DNA of 64,000 nt from Flavobacterium sp. 20NA77.7 (GCF_031326205.1 NZ_CP133721.1:2108001-2172000), one strand, 5' to 3'; counted from the stretch's first letter, positions 55,000-64,000 are shown. Made by a program: numbers and translations. Notes: generated by a model not told the origin, from the sequence alone.

Positions 55000-56052
55000 T
55001 TATTCTATTGCTTTTACAACGGCTTTTTCTGCTTCTTTTCTTGTACCATCAAAACCATCTACTCCAGAAACCGTAGTGTATTTTAATACGTATCTTTTCC
55101 CTGGATTAATTCTATTGTAAACGCTTTGACACATTAATGTAGCTTCGTGAAAACCACATAAAATTAATTTTAATTTTCCTGGATAAATGTTTACGTCGCC
55201 AATAGCATAAATTCCGTCGATATTCGTCTGATAATCCAATGCATTATTAACCTTAATCGCATTTTTTTCAATTTCTAAACCCCAATTAGCAATAGCGCCT
55301 AATTTTGGGGTAAGCCCAAATAACGGAATGAAATAATCTGTTTTGATTTGATGGTGTTTGCCATCACTATCTAACGTAATGCTTTCAACGTGGTTTTCGC
55401 CTTGAATGGCAATGACTTCGGCGGGTGTAATAAGATTTATTTTCCCCGATTTTTTTAATTCTTGAACTTTTTCAACAGAATCTAACGCTCCTCTAAATTC
55501 ATTTCTCCTATGAATTAACGTAACTGATTTTGCTACATCGGCTAAAAAAATACTCCAATCTAAAGCTGAATCTCCCCCGCCAGCTATTACAATGTCTTTT
55601 GCTCTAAACTGTTCTGGATTTTTCACAAAATATTCAACTCCTTTTTCTTCATAAAAAGCAATGTTTTCTATCGCTGGTTTTCTAGGTTCAAAAGTACCTA
55701 ATCCTCCTGCAATAGCGACTGCTTTAGCATGATGTTTAGTCCCTTTATTTGTAGTTACAATAAACGTTCCGTCTTCTAGTTTGTCTATTGTTTCAGCAGT
55801 TTCGGCCAAAGTAAATCCAGGTTGAAATTGCTTAATTTGTTCCATTAAATTATCCACTAACTCTCCTGCTAAAACAGAAGGATAACCTGGAATATCAAAT
55901 ATAGGTTTTTTAGGATACAATTCTGCTAATTGACCTCCTGGTTGAGGTAAAGCATCTATAATATGACATTTTAATTGTAAAAGTCCGGCTTCAAAAACAG
56001 TGAATAAGCCTGTTGGTCCGGCACCAATTATAAGAATATCTGTTTCAATCAT
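55000..56052 (-). CDS. Ferredoxin-NADP reductase, thioredoxin-reductase-like
   Basis: 350-residue FAD/NAD(P) flavoprotein. The FAD-binding GAGPTGL is at the N-terminus, the NADP-binding IAGGGDSALDW is in the middle, and the C-terminal FAD motif is YAIGDVNIYPGKLKLI. The redox CxxC of thioredoxin reductase is missing from the expected place, which puts it in the YumC-type ferredoxin-NADP reductase group. The adjacent ferredoxin gene supports this assignment. Confidence 0.9.
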   Translation of the reverse strand: MIETDILIIGAGPTGLFTVFEAGLLQLKCHIIDALPQPGGQLAELYPKKPIFDIPGYPSVLAGELVDNLMEQIKQFQPGFTLAETAETIDKLEDGTFIVTTNKGTKHHAKAVAIAGGLGTFEPRKPAIENIAFYEEKGVEYFVKNPEQFRAKDIVIAGGGDSALDWSIFLADVAKSVTLIHRRNEFRGALDSVEKVQELKKSGKINLITPAEVIAIQGENHVESITLDSDGKHHQIKTDYFIPLFGLTPKLGAIANWGLEIEKNAIKVNNALDYQTNIDGIYAIGDVNIYPGKLKLILCGFHEATLMCQSVYNRINPGKRYVLKYTTVSGVDGFDGTRKEAEKAVVKAIE

Positions 56053-56125
56053 TTTAATAAATTTGAAAGTAGCAAAGTAACGAAGTGTGGGTAACTATAA
56101 TTATGATAAAAATCATAATTATACA

Positions 56126-56365
56126 TTAAGCTACGTTTTCTACTGTTTCAATTTGTGGAACATATTTTTTTATTGTTGTTTCTACACCTGCTTTCATGGT
56201 ACTCATGCTAAAACCACAATTTGTACACGCTCCTTCTAAACGTACTTTTACGTGTATATCATCAATAATTTCAATTAAAGAAATATTTCCTCCATCTGAA
56301 TTTAAAAATGGGCGGATTTCGTCTAGTGCTTTTTCAACATTTTGTTTAATTTCTTCTGTTGTCAT
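56126..56365 (-). CDS. NifU-like Fe-S scaffold domain protein
   Basis: 79 residues forming a stand-alone NifU C-terminal (Nfu-type) domain. The cluster-binding pair is CTNC in LEGACTNCGFS, and the N-terminal part reads ALDEIRPFLNSDGGNISLIEI, with the common Gly-Gly signature. It binds and delivers Fe-S clusters. It lies in the same direction between the Mrp ATPase and the ferredoxin reductase. Confidence 0.92.
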   Translation of the reverse strand: MTTEEIKQNVEKALDEIRPFLNSDGGNISLIEIIDDIHVKVRLEGACTNCGFSMSTMKAGVETTIKKYVPQIETVENVA

Positions 56366-56441
56366 ATTTTTTAGTTTTTAGTCGCAATTTTCAGTCGCAG
56401 TAAACAGCTTAAACTGTAAACTGAGATTGTAAAACTGAATA

Positions 56442-57578
56442 CTATTTTTTTACAGCCGAACAGCCTGCCATAGTTGTAATTTTTACAGCCTCTGTAGGCG
56501 GCAAGTGTTCGTTTCTATTTACGGTTTCTTGTACTACACTTCTGGCCAAATCTTCAAATGCTTTAGCTAAAGGTGTATCTTCTTGCATTGCAGCAGGTCT
56601 TCCAAAATCTCCTGCTTCTCTTATTCCTTGAACTAATGGGATTTCACCTAAAAATGGCACCTCTAAATCTGCGGCTAAATTTCGAGCACCTTCTTTACCG
56701 AAAATATAATATTTATGAGTTGGTAATTCTTCGGGAGTAAAATAAGCCATGTTTTCAACTATTCCTAATACAGGTACTTGAATGGCATCAGACAGAAACA
56801 TTGAAACGCCTTTTTTTGCATCTGCCAAGGCTACAGCTTGAGGCGTACTAACTACAACTGCTCCCGTAATGGGTAAGGATTGCATAATTGACAAATGAAT
56901 GTCTCCGGTACCTGGTGGTAAATCAATCAGCATAAAATCTATTTCACCCCAATTTGCATCAAAAATCATTTGATTTAATGCTTTTGAAGCCATAGGTCCT
57001 CTCCAAATTACAGCTTGATCGGGTTTAGTAAAAAAGCCAATAGATAAAATTTCTACACCATAACTTTGAATGGGTTGCATTTTAGATTTTCCATCTACCT
57101 CAACCGATATGGGTTTAGCATTTTCTACATCAAACATGATAGGCATAGACGGACCGTAAATATCTGCATCTAGAACACCTACCTTAAAACCCATTTTAGC
57201 TAATGAAACAGCTAAATTTGCTGTAATGGTCGATTTTCCTACCCCTCCTTTTCCAGAAGAAACTGCAATAATATTGCTTATCCCGGGTATAGCTTTTCCT
57301 TTAATAGTTGGTGCATCTTCTTTTTCGGGAGTAGTTACTTTTATGTTTACTTTTACTTTTGCTTTTTCGTACACTTTTTCGTGTATAACCTTTATAATAT
57401 CAACTTCAGCGCGTTTTTTTATGTGTAGCGCAGGGTTAGACAAAACAAGCTCAACAACCACTTCGTCTCCAAAAGTTAGTACATTTTGAATGGCTCCACT
57501 TTCCACCATATTTTTTCCTTCGCCAGCAATAGAAATAGTTTCTAATGCTGCTAAGATTTCCTTTCTGTCTAGTTTCAT
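56442..57578 (-). CDS. apbC: Mrp/NBP35-type Fe-S carrier ATPase
   Basis: 378-residue P-loop ATPase of the Mrp/ApbC family that carries and transfers Fe-S clusters. An N-terminal DUF59/MIP18-like domain (residues 1-80) precedes the deviant Walker A GKGGVGKS (109-116). DADIYGPSMP and LIDLPPGTGDIHL follow. The cluster CxxC of many relatives is not obvious; the C-terminus has a single Cys in AGCSAVKK. It is the first gene of the Fe-S cluster here. Confidence 0.92.
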   Translation of the reverse strand: MKLDRKEILAALETISIAGEGKNMVESGAIQNVLTFGDEVVVELVLSNPALHIKKRAEVDIIKVIHEKVYEKAKVKVNIKVTTPEKEDAPTIKGKAIPGISNIIAVSSGKGGVGKSTITANLAVSLAKMGFKVGVLDADIYGPSMPIMFDVENAKPISVEVDGKSKMQPIQSYGVEILSIGFFTKPDQAVIWRGPMASKALNQMIFDANWGEIDFMLIDLPPGTGDIHLSIMQSLPITGAVVVSTPQAVALADAKKGVSMFLSDAIQVPVLGIVENMAYFTPEELPTHKYYIFGKEGARNLAADLEVPFLGEIPLVQGIREAGDFGRPAAMQEDTPLAKAFEDLARSVVQETVNRNEHLPPTEAVKITTMAGCSAVKK

Positions 57579-57714
57579 GGTATGCTCTTTACTTTCAGTT
57601 ATTTATTAAGACTGAATTTAGATTGCAAAGATATAAAGAAGTTTAGGAAGTATAAAAGTTTAAGTAATTAAAGTTTATATCGCACTATAAGAATAATCAA
57701 TACAATTTTTAAGT

Positions 57715-58038
57715 CTACATTTTAGGTTCCCAAAAATGTTTTTCAAAATCAACAATTTTATTGTCCACTACTTTTATACCCTCATTTTCTAATAGTTGTT
57801 GCATCAAATTTGTTCCTTGAAAATGATGCTTACCAGACAAAAGTCCCTTTCTATTTACTACCCGATGCGCTGGAACGTCTTCTAATTGATGAGATGCATT
57901 CATGGCCCAGCCTACCATTCTTGCCGAACGTGCTGTTCCTAAAGCTTTGGCAATGGCGCCATAAGAGGTTACTTTGCCTTCGGGAATTTGTCGGGCAACA
58001 GCATATACTCTTTGAAAAAAATTTTCATCTGCTTGCAT
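57715..58038 (-). CDS. Alkyltransferase-like protein (ATL), MGMT homologue without active cysteine
   Basis: 107 residues forming only the DNA-binding domain of O6-methylguanine methyltransferase. IPEGKVTSYGAIA and the arginine-finger helix RSARMVGWAM are present. The active-site motif PCHRV reads PAHRV, with Ala57 in place of the methyl-accepting Cys. ATL proteins bind O6-alkylguanine without repairing it and hand it to nucleotide excision repair. The start is 3 bases past the LysE-type gene's stop codon, in the same direction. Confidence 0.9.
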   Translation of the reverse strand: MQADENFFQRVYAVARQIPEGKVTSYGAIAKALGTARSARMVGWAMNASHQLEDVPAHRVVNRKGLLSGKHHFQGTNLMQQLLENEGIKVVDNKIVDFEKHFWEPKM

Positions 58039-58040
58039 AC

Positions 58041-58670
58041 CTATTTTAAAGTATAAAAAGTTAAAATGGCAACCAAACCTGTTATTACAGCAATAATAAA
58101 ATTGATATTATTGCTGAAAAAAGTCATTTTAGTTTCAAATCTCTTAAAGAAATAAGCGTAAATATGATAGACCAAACCGGTTCCTAAAACACTTCCAACA
58201 ACAAACGAAATTCCTATTGGAAGAGAAAAAAAACAAGGAATAAAAGCAGAAAAATAAAGACTTAAAAAAGCATAATATGGAACTGGGAAAACGTTTATAG
58301 CAGAAAGTAACAACCCGTGAGAAAAAGGAGGTAACTTACTTATTTTTGTATGTGTATCAATTTTATGAGAATGCAAGACACTTTGAATTCCTTTGCCTAA
58401 GAAAAAAATAGTGAGAATAGAAAAAATACTACTTCCGACAATCTTCAAGTTTCGCATCACTTCAGGGTTTTGTTCTAAAAAAGTTGCGAAATAATAGCCT
58501 AAAAAACTTTGTAAAGCCACCACAAGCAATACGCCATTTATAAATTTTTTTGCTTGAAAATGAGATTGTTTCATGCTAATGTTTGCTGCAGTCATATTTA
58601 GCATCCCTGGAGGTAAAACACCAATGCTTGAAAAGAAAATTGCTAATGCAAAAACAAACAATAACGTCAT
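58041..58670 (-). CDS. LysE-type membrane transporter
   Basis: 209-residue inner-membrane protein with about six hydrophobic segments. The N-terminal FFSSIGVLPPGMLNMTAANISMKQ resembles the LysE/RhtB exporter start (PGP-type motif replaced by PPGMLN). The substrate is unknown; amino acids are typical for the family. It overlaps the trmB stop by one base. Confidence 0.75.
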   Translation of the reverse strand: MTLLFVFALAIFFSSIGVLPPGMLNMTAANISMKQSHFQAKKFINGVLLVVALQSFLGYYFATFLEQNPEVMRNLKIVGSSIFSILTIFFLGKGIQSVLHSHKIDTHTKISKLPPFSHGLLLSAINVFPVPYYAFLSLYFSAFIPCFFSLPIGISFVVGSVLGTGLVYHIYAYFFKRFETKMTFFSNNINFIIAVITGLVAILTFYTLK

Positions 58671-59344
58671 TATTTTATCTTAAACTGAATATAGGTAATG
58701 GGTTTGTTGATTTCTAAATATTGCTTTTCATAAAAGGTTTGAATGGCTGTAACTACAGCGGGAGCACCTTCATTTTTATAAATATTATGATTAGCATATA
58801 ACACCTCATGCCCTTCTCCGTGAAGCAATCCTAAGGTATAGCCATGCATAAACTCACTATCTGTTTTGAGGTGCATTAAACCACTAGGGGCAAGAATTTT
58901 TTTGTAGCGTTGCAGAAATTGGGTATTGGTCATTCTGTGCTTTGTGCGTTTATATTTAATTTGAGGATCTGGGAATGTAATCCAAATTTCAGACACCTCG
59001 TTTTCAGCAAAACAATGTTCAATTAATTCAATTTGTGTGCGTAAAAACGCCACATTATTCATGCTGTTTTCTACGGCCGTTTTAGCTCCTCGCCAAAATC
59101 TTGCGCCTTTGATATCAATACCAATAAAATTCTTATTGGGATAACGTTCTGCTAAACCTACTGTATATTCGCCTTTTCCACAACCCAACTCTAAAACAAT
59201 AGGATTTTCGTTTTTAAAAAACGTTTTATTCCAATTTCCTTTTAAAGCTAATTTTTGGTTAACAACCTCTTCTCTAGTTGGTTGAATTACGTTATGAAAG
59301 TTCTCGTTTTCGTTAAATCGTTTCAGTTTATTTTTACTTCCCAC
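58670..59344 (-). CDS. trmB: tRNA (guanosine(46)-N7)-methyltransferase
   Basis: About 224 residues, SAM-dependent methyltransferase forming m7G46 in tRNA. The start is placed at GTG 59344 (GSKNKLKRFNENENF), which is where flavobacterial TrmB proteins begin; the longer frame to 59413 starts with TTG and adds an unrelated stretch. The SAM motif is LELGCGKGEYTVGLA, and FPDPQIKYKRTKHRMTN is the TrmB signature. Confidence 0.93.
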   Translation of the reverse strand: MGSKNKLKRFNENENFHNVIQPTREEVVNQKLALKGNWNKTFFKNENPIVLELGCGKGEYTVGLAERYPNKNFIGIDIKGARFWRGAKTAVENSMNNVAFLRTQIELIEHCFAENEVSEIWITFPDPQIKYKRTKHRMTNTQFLQRYKKILAPSGLMHLKTDSEFMHGYTLGLLHGEGHEVLYANHNIYKNEGAPAVVTAIQTFYEKQYLEINKPITYIQFKIK

Positions 59345-59439
59345 ACTACTTAAATTAATTTTTGGTAAAAGTATAAAATTTAAGCCAAAATCTGTACGAG
59401 AAAATGACGGCAAGCGTGAATTGACTAGAAAATAGTAAG

Positions 59440-60486
59440 TTATTTGCTTTTCGGAAGTGTAAAAGAAAATTCAGATCCTTTTGTTAGTGTACTTTGAACA
59501 AAGATTTTTTCTTGATGCGCTTCGATAATGTGTTTAACAATAGCTAAACCTAAACCACTACCGCCTTCTGAGCGCGCACCACTTTTATCTACTCTAAAAA
59601 AACGTTCAAAAATACGAGAGACATTTTGTTTATCAATGCCTTCACCGTTATCTTGGATACGAACTAATATTTTATTCTTAGCTATGGTTTCCACGCAAAC
59701 TTCTGTAGTACCCTTATCCTTACCGTATTTAATCGAATTCATGATTAAATTTGTTAGAACTTGCTGAATTTTTTCTTTATCGGCATAAACATATATAGGT
59801 GAGGTATATTTTTCATCAAACATTAACATGATATTTTTTTTATCTGCCTTCATTTCAAGTAAATCAAAAACGTTTTGAATTTCAGCGATAATATCAAATT
59901 TTGTAAGTTCAAGATTCAAATCATTTGATTCAAACTTTGTTATCATGTCTAAATTCTGAACAATATTTATCAAGCGTTCTACCCCTTTTGATGCGCGTTC
60001 AATGTATTTTTTTCTTAATTCTTTATCTTTTATTGCACCACCCTCAATAAGTGTATCTAAATAGCCTTGAACGGTAAAAAGAGGCGTTTTTAATTCGTGA
60101 GAAACATTTCCTAAGAATTCTCTGCGGTATTCTTCGCGAATATTTAAAGATTCTATTTCTATTTTCTTTTCTTTAGCAAAATTTCTTATGTCATTTGTTA
60201 AAGAAGTAATATCTGTTGTAACTGTTTTGTTTGTTAAGGATGTTGCTTCTAACAAGGAAACTTCGTCATATAATTTTTTGATGCGTTTATAAATAAACAC
60301 TTCAACTCTATATTGTAATAAAAAAAAAGTAAATAATAGCACGCTTAAAGGCGCTATATACAAAAACAAAAATGGTAAACTTGTTATAAAAAAATGATAT
60401 AAACTTAAAAAGCCTGTTACAAAAAAAGTAATGTAAACAGCAGATTTAAAAGCAAATTTATATGATTTTTTAAAATTTAAACCCAT
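59440..60486 (-). CDS. Sensor histidine kinase (PhoR-like)
   Basis: 348 residues. Two membrane segments (about 14-30 and 36-58) are separated by almost no periplasmic loop. A short linker is followed by HisKA with phospho-acceptor H130 in NVSHELKTPL and an HATPase domain with NGEGI and GGSGLGLAIVKHI. The absence of a large sensor domain is as in PhoR, which senses through the phosphate transporter. It starts directly after the response regulator stop, so they form one operon. Confidence 0.9.
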   Translation of the reverse strand: MGLNFKKSYKFAFKSAVYITFFVTGFLSLYHFFITSLPFLFLYIAPLSVLLFTFFLLQYRVEVFIYKRIKKLYDEVSLLEATSLTNKTVTTDITSLTNDIRNFAKEKKIEIESLNIREEYRREFLGNVSHELKTPLFTVQGYLDTLIEGGAIKDKELRKKYIERASKGVERLINIVQNLDMITKFESNDLNLELTKFDIIAEIQNVFDLLEMKADKKNIMLMFDEKYTSPIYVYADKEKIQQVLTNLIMNSIKYGKDKGTTEVCVETIAKNKILVRIQDNGEGIDKQNVSRIFERFFRVDKSGARSEGGSGLGLAIVKHIIEAHQEKIFVQSTLTKGSEFSFTLPKSK

Positions 60487-61176
60487 TTATAACTCCATTT
60501 TATACCCAACTCCTTTTATAGTTTTAAAGAGTTCGTCATCAATTTTTTCTCTTAATTTTCTAATGTGAACATCAATAGTTCTACCGCCTACGATTACTTC
60601 ATTTCCCCAAACTTTATCTAAAATTTCTGTTCTAGTAAATACTTTTCCTGGCTTAGAAGCTAACAAATATAATAATTCAAATTCCTTTCTTGGTAAAATA
60701 ATCGTTTTTCCGCTATATACAATTTTATATTCTTCTCTATTGATAATTAAATCACCTATATTAATTGAGGAACTGGGTTCTAAAGGCTCATCTTCTTTTA
60801 ACCTCCTTAACAATCCTTTTACTTTACTTATTAGTAATTTAGGTTTTATAGGTTTTGCAATATAATCATCCGCCCCTACTTCAAACCCTGCCACTTGTGA
60901 ATAATCTTCACTTCTAGCCGTTAAAAAAGTAATGATTACGTCTTTTAATTCTGGGATTTCTCTTATATGTTCACAAGCTTCCATGCCATCCATTTCGGGC
61001 ATCATGACATCCATAATAATCAAATGAGGGATGATTTTTTTAGCTTGTTTAATTGCTTCTTTACCATTAGTAGCTGTGGCTATTTGATAGCCTGCTTGAG
61101 AAAGATTATAACCAACAATTTCTAAAATATCGGGTTCGTCGTCAACCAATAATATTTTGATGTCTTTTTTCTTCAT
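60487..61176 (-). CDS. Response regulator, OmpR/PhoB family
   Basis: 229 residues from ATG 61176 (MKKKDIKILLVDDEPD); an ATG six codons upstream is less likely. The receiver domain has D13/D14, phospho-acceptor D56 in MDVMMPEMDG and the KP motif, followed by a winged-helix DNA-binding domain (LPRKEFELLYLLASKPGKVF, IDVHIRKLREKI). PhoB assignment rests on similarity to flavobacterial PhoB/PhoR pairs and on the phased TTAAC repeats beside it. Confidence 0.9.
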   Translation of the reverse strand: MKKKDIKILLVDDEPDILEIVGYNLSQAGYQIATATNGKEAIKQAKKIIPHLIIMDVMMPEMDGMEACEHIREIPELKDVIITFLTARSEDYSQVAGFEVGADDYIAKPIKPKLLISKVKGLLRRLKEDEPLEPSSSINIGDLIINREEYKIVYSGKTIILPRKEFELLYLLASKPGKVFTRTEILDKVWGNEVIVGGRTIDVHIRKLREKIDDELFKTIKGVGYKMEL

Positions 61177-61240
61177 TTGTAAATGAAATTTCACTCAATT
61201 TTTGGTAAAGTTAACCATAAAAACTATACAAAAAATGGAC

Positions 61241-61276
61241 TTAACCGTAATTTAATATGTTAACGATTACTTAACT
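61241..61276. promoter_or_regulatory. Pho-box-like phased direct repeats between the regulator and the TonB receptor gene
   Basis: TTAACC (61241) and TTAATA (61252) are 11 bases apart, as are TTAACG (61260) and TTAACT (61271). An 11-base period of TTAACA-like hexamers is the layout of PhoP/PhoB boxes in Bacillus and similar regulators. They lie about 85-120 bases before the receptor start. Confidence 0.45.
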
Positions 61277-61358
61277 TTTTACAAACTTACTAATAACTTA
61301 GCAATAACAATAGCATAATTTTTCAAGAGTTATTTTGCACCAAAATAAATTCAACTAC

Positions 61359-64000
61359 ATGAAAATTACACATTTACTTTTTGGGCTTTTATTTATGGTG
61401 TTAAGTTATGGGCAAAACAATGCTAAAATAACTGGTTTTGTTTTAGATAAAGACACTAAAAAACCTATTGAACTTGCTTCCGTTTTTTTAAAAGGGACAA
61501 GCTACAAAACAGATACAGATGCTACTGGGAAATATGAATTATTGGCAAAACCAGGAAACTTTACACTTGTAGTTTCATTTGTTGGATACAAAACACAAGA
61601 AAAAACAGTTGTATTAGTAGCTGGACAAACACAAAATTTTACATGTAATTTACAAGAAAACGCTTCAAAAATTGATGAGGTTGTAGTTAAAGTTTCTGTA
61701 AAGAAAACAAACGAAACTGCTTTGTTAAAAGAGCAGCAAAAAGCGGTTGAAATTAAACAAAGTATTGGCGCTCAGGAAATGTCAAGAAAAGGCATTAGTG
61801 ATGTAGAAGAAGGATTAACCAAAATGTCTAGTATTACAAAAGTTGAATCTAGAGGTATATTTGTTAGGGGGCTAGAAGGAAGATATACAAATTTGTTACT
61901 AAACGGATTAGCCACACCTACAAATAACCCGTTTAACAAAATGATACCTTTAGATCTTATTCCAACAGATGTTGTTGATGTGATTGACACGTACAAAACA
62001 TTTAGTAGCAATGTTTATGGAGATTTTGCCGGAGCTACTTTTAATGTTCAAACTACTACAAAACCTGCTAAACCTATTACAAAAATTTCGGCTGGAATAG
62101 GTTATGTTACAAATAATAATTTAAAAGATTTTTACTTTACCGAAAATTCTCAAAAAGGATTTGGATATTTTGGTTTTGAGTCAAATTATAGAAACTTACC
62201 TACTTATTTTGGCGCTACTCCTACTTCTAAAAGCGTTGACGGTGCAAAAGCTCAAAAAATATTTGAAAGCTCATTAGCTCCCGTAAAAAGTAGAAGTCCA
62301 CTAAATTCTAGTTATGGTATATTACATGGTGATAAATTTAATATGGGTGCTGCAAAATTAAGTTATCTCTTTTCTTTAAATTTTGACAACAGCTATCAAT
62401 ATCGTGAGGGCTTAAGAAGAACTTTTCAACCTGGACAATATTCGCAGTTTAGCAACAATTTACTTAAAAAAACATTTAATTATAAAACAAATTCATCTGC
62501 AATTTTAGGATTAAACTATAGTTCTGAAAAATTAAATGTGGCAACAAATATTCTTTATTTAAAATCATCAAGTAGTGAAATATCTACCTCAACTGGCGTG
62601 CTAAATGCTCAAGTAAATACACCAAACGCGTTCCTTTATGTAAACAAGTATGAACAAACAGATTACATCAATGGGCAATTAATGAGTGAATATAAATTGT
62701 CAAATGATGGAAATTCAAAATTAAAAGCAGGTGTTTCAGCTGTAAAAACAATTTATAGTCTTCCTGATATTAATTCTTTTTCCGGAATTATTAATCCTGA
62801 CCAAACAATATCGTACAGATATGGCGGAAATAATTTCTTAAGACAATATTTAAATATTGACAATAACATTTTTATGTCAGGTTATTTAGAATATAACCAT
62901 TCTTTTGGAAAAGATAATAAAATGATTTTTGGGGTAAATGCTAACGAGAATGAAATTAGTTCAAGTTATCGTTTTTTAAATTTAAATCAAAACACAAATT
63001 ACAATACATATACCTTAAATTTAGAAAATGTAAACAACCAAATCATGATTGATTTAAATGATGCTGATCTAAACAAAAGGTTATTCTACATAGAACAAAG
63101 TGCTTACAACTGGAAAGCAAAAGTAAAAGACAGAACAATAGCAGCATATGGAAATTTTATTTACAATATTAATGAAAAATGGAATACTAATGTGGGGGTT
63201 AGAATTGAATCATTTAATCAAACTTCTTTCTACAAAGACGGTACGGCATCAAATAAATTTAAAGAAGTAACTACTTCTAAATCTTATATTTTACCTTCAT
63301 TAAACGTAAAATACCTACTTAATGATTTAACTAATTTAAGGTTTGCTTCTTCTCTTACTTACACGAAGCCTATTTCTATGGAAGGTTATCCTATACAAAT
63401 TGTAGATCCTGAAGGCGAAACGATTCAAGGAAATACGTTCCTTAAAAATAGCCAAAATTTTAATGTCGATTTTAAATATGAATTATTCCCAACTGCAGCC
63501 GAAATGATAAGTCTATCAGCGTTTGGAAAAAAAATAAACAATCCTATTGAAAAAATATACATTGCTTCTGCAGGAGGGCCAATGATTTCATATACTAATT
63601 CAAAAGAAGCATTATTATATGGTGTAGAAGGTGAAATTAAATTAGACTGCAAAAGAATAAGTGAAAAATTATCAAGTCTTTCAATCGGTTTTAATGGCAC
63701 ACTTATGCAGACTCAAGTAACAATAGCTGACAAAATAACCAATCCTATTAATGGTGAATTAATGGATAATATTGAAAATGTTTTTGCAAAAGGTGAAAAT
63801 AAAAGACAATTGCAAGGCGCTTCTAATTGGTTAGTCAATTCTGACATAAAATATGCTTTCAATTTATCTAAAAAATGGAATGCTACAATTTCAACCGTTT
63901 ATAATGTTTTTGGAAAACGAATTTTCTCTGTTGGTTCAAATGGTTTAGATCACATCTATGAAATGCCTGTTCAAAAATTAGACATCGTATGGTCAAACAA
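61359..64000 (+). CDS. TonB-dependent receptor with carboxypeptidase-like N-terminal domain (3' end missing)
   Basis: Open from ATG 61359 to the window end (880 codons). A signal peptide (MKITHLLFGLLFMVLSYGQ) is followed by a carboxypeptidase regulatory-like domain (ITGFVLDKDTKKPIELASVFLKG and on), then a plug (GISDVEEGLTKMSSITKVESRGIFVRG, NGLATPTNNP, IPTDVVDVIDTYKTF) and a long barrel. No SusC signature and no SusD gene within view. It is divergent from the PhoB-like regulator. The substrate is unknown; phosphate-related control is suggested only by context. Confidence 0.92.
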   Translation, partial: MKITHLLFGLLFMVLSYGQNNAKITGFVLDKDTKKPIELASVFLKGTSYKTDTDATGKYELLAKPGNFTLVVSFVGYKTQEKTVVLVAGQTQNFTCNLQENASKIDEVVVKVSVKKTNETALLKEQQKAVEIKQSIGAQEMSRKGISDVEEGLTKMSSITKVESRGIFVRGLEGRYTNLLLNGLATPTNNPFNKMIPLDLIPTDVVDVIDTYKTFSSNVYGDFAGATFNVQTTTKPAKPITKISAGIGYVTNNNLKDFYFTENSQKGFGYFGFESNYRNLPTYFGATPTSKSVDGAKAQKIFESSLAPVKSRSPLNSSYGILHGDKFNMGAAKLSYLFSLNFDNSYQYREGLRRTFQPGQYSQFSNNLLKKTFNYKTNSSAILGLNYSSEKLNVATNILYLKSSSSEISTSTGVLNAQVNTPNAFLYVNKYEQTDYINGQLMSEYKLSNDGNSKLKAGVSAVKTIYSLPDINSFSGIINPDQTISYRYGGNNFLRQYLNIDNNIFMSGYLEYNHSFGKDNKMIFGVNANENEISSSYRFLNLNQNTNYNTYTLNLENVNNQIMIDLNDADLNKRLFYIEQSAYNWKAKVKDRTIAAYGNFIYNINEKWNTNVGVRIESFNQTSFYKDGTASNKFKEVTTSKSYILPSLNVKYLLNDLTNLRFASSLTYTKPISMEGYPIQIVDPEGETIQGNTFLKNSQNFNVDFKYELFPTAAEMISLSAFGKKINNPIEKIYIASAGGPMISYTNSKEALLYGVEGEIKLDCKRISEKLSSLSIGFNGTLMQTQVTIADKITNPINGELMDNIENVFAKGENKRQLQGASNWLVNSDIKYAFNLSKKWNATISTVYNVFGKRIFSVGSNGLDHIYEMPVQKLDIVWSN

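Noticed and set aside
58670..59413. Longer trmB frame beginning at 59413
   Set aside because: It starts with TTG and adds about 23 residues unlike other TrmB proteins. GTG 59344 gives the conserved GSKNKLKRF start.
1..64000. CRISPR arrays, insertion sequences, prophage or toxin-antitoxin modules
   Set aside because: No spaced direct-repeat arrays, transposase or integrase motifs, or paired small toxin/antitoxin genes were seen by reading. A computed search could still find diverged remnants.

Overview
The window is AT-rich and reads as chromosome of a member of the Flavobacteriaceae, close to Flavobacterium. The support is a SusC/SusD pair, type IX secretion (T9SS) tails, a MurF-Alr fusion, promoters of the TTG-N17-21-TAnnTTTG type, and no insertion sequence, phage gene or CRISPR array. 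Most of it is core chromosome. One large accessory block is a starch/maltose utilisation locus.

Region by region: (1) 1-9962 is housekeeping: an LpxH-like phosphatase (cut by the window edge), an MFS exporter, RecJ, a HopJ-family protein, RsmI, an acidic unknown protein, thymidine kinase overlapping a fused MurF-Alr, and MscL. A structured RNA candidate lies at 715-819 and a palindromic repeat element at 2154-2304. (2) 9980-16617 is a TetR-TolC-adaptor-RND efflux operon on the minus strand. (3) 16759-22823 holds a polyprenyl synthase, two small unknowns and the 2-oxoglutarate dehydrogenase genes sucA-sucB. (4) 22892-24655 holds a DUF983 protein and a Tet-like MFS exporter whose start overlaps a small upstream ORF. 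(5) 24693-45856 is the alpha-glucan locus. (6) 45888-49908 holds DUF3050, an acyl-CoA dehydrogenase and trmN6-rimM-rpsP. (7) 50039-54633 holds an M20 dipeptidase, a T9SS subtilase and tRNA-Leu(TAG). (8) 54666-57578 is an Fe-S and electron-transfer cluster. (9) 57715-59344 holds an alkyltransferase-like protein, a LysE-type protein and TrmB. (10) 59440-64000 holds a PhoR/PhoB-like pair and a divergent TonB-dependent receptor cut by the window end.

How the glucan locus works (inference from families): a T9SS-secreted GH13 amylase and the SusE-like lipoprotein bind and cut starch at the surface, and SusC/SusD import the oligosaccharides. Two further exported GH13 enzymes and a GH31 alpha-glucosidase trim them in the periplasm. 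An MFS carrier moves maltose into the cytoplasm, where GH65 maltose phosphorylase and beta-phosphoglucomutase yield glucose and glucose 6-phosphate. A LacI-family regulator between the two arms probably acts through the perfect palindrome at 37066-37079.

I did not find a clearly new multi-gene system. The best leads are small: the leader ORF and foldable leader before the exporter at 23432, the structured RNA at 715-819, the phased TTAAC repeats at 61241-61276, and the uncharacterised esterase inside the glucan operon.
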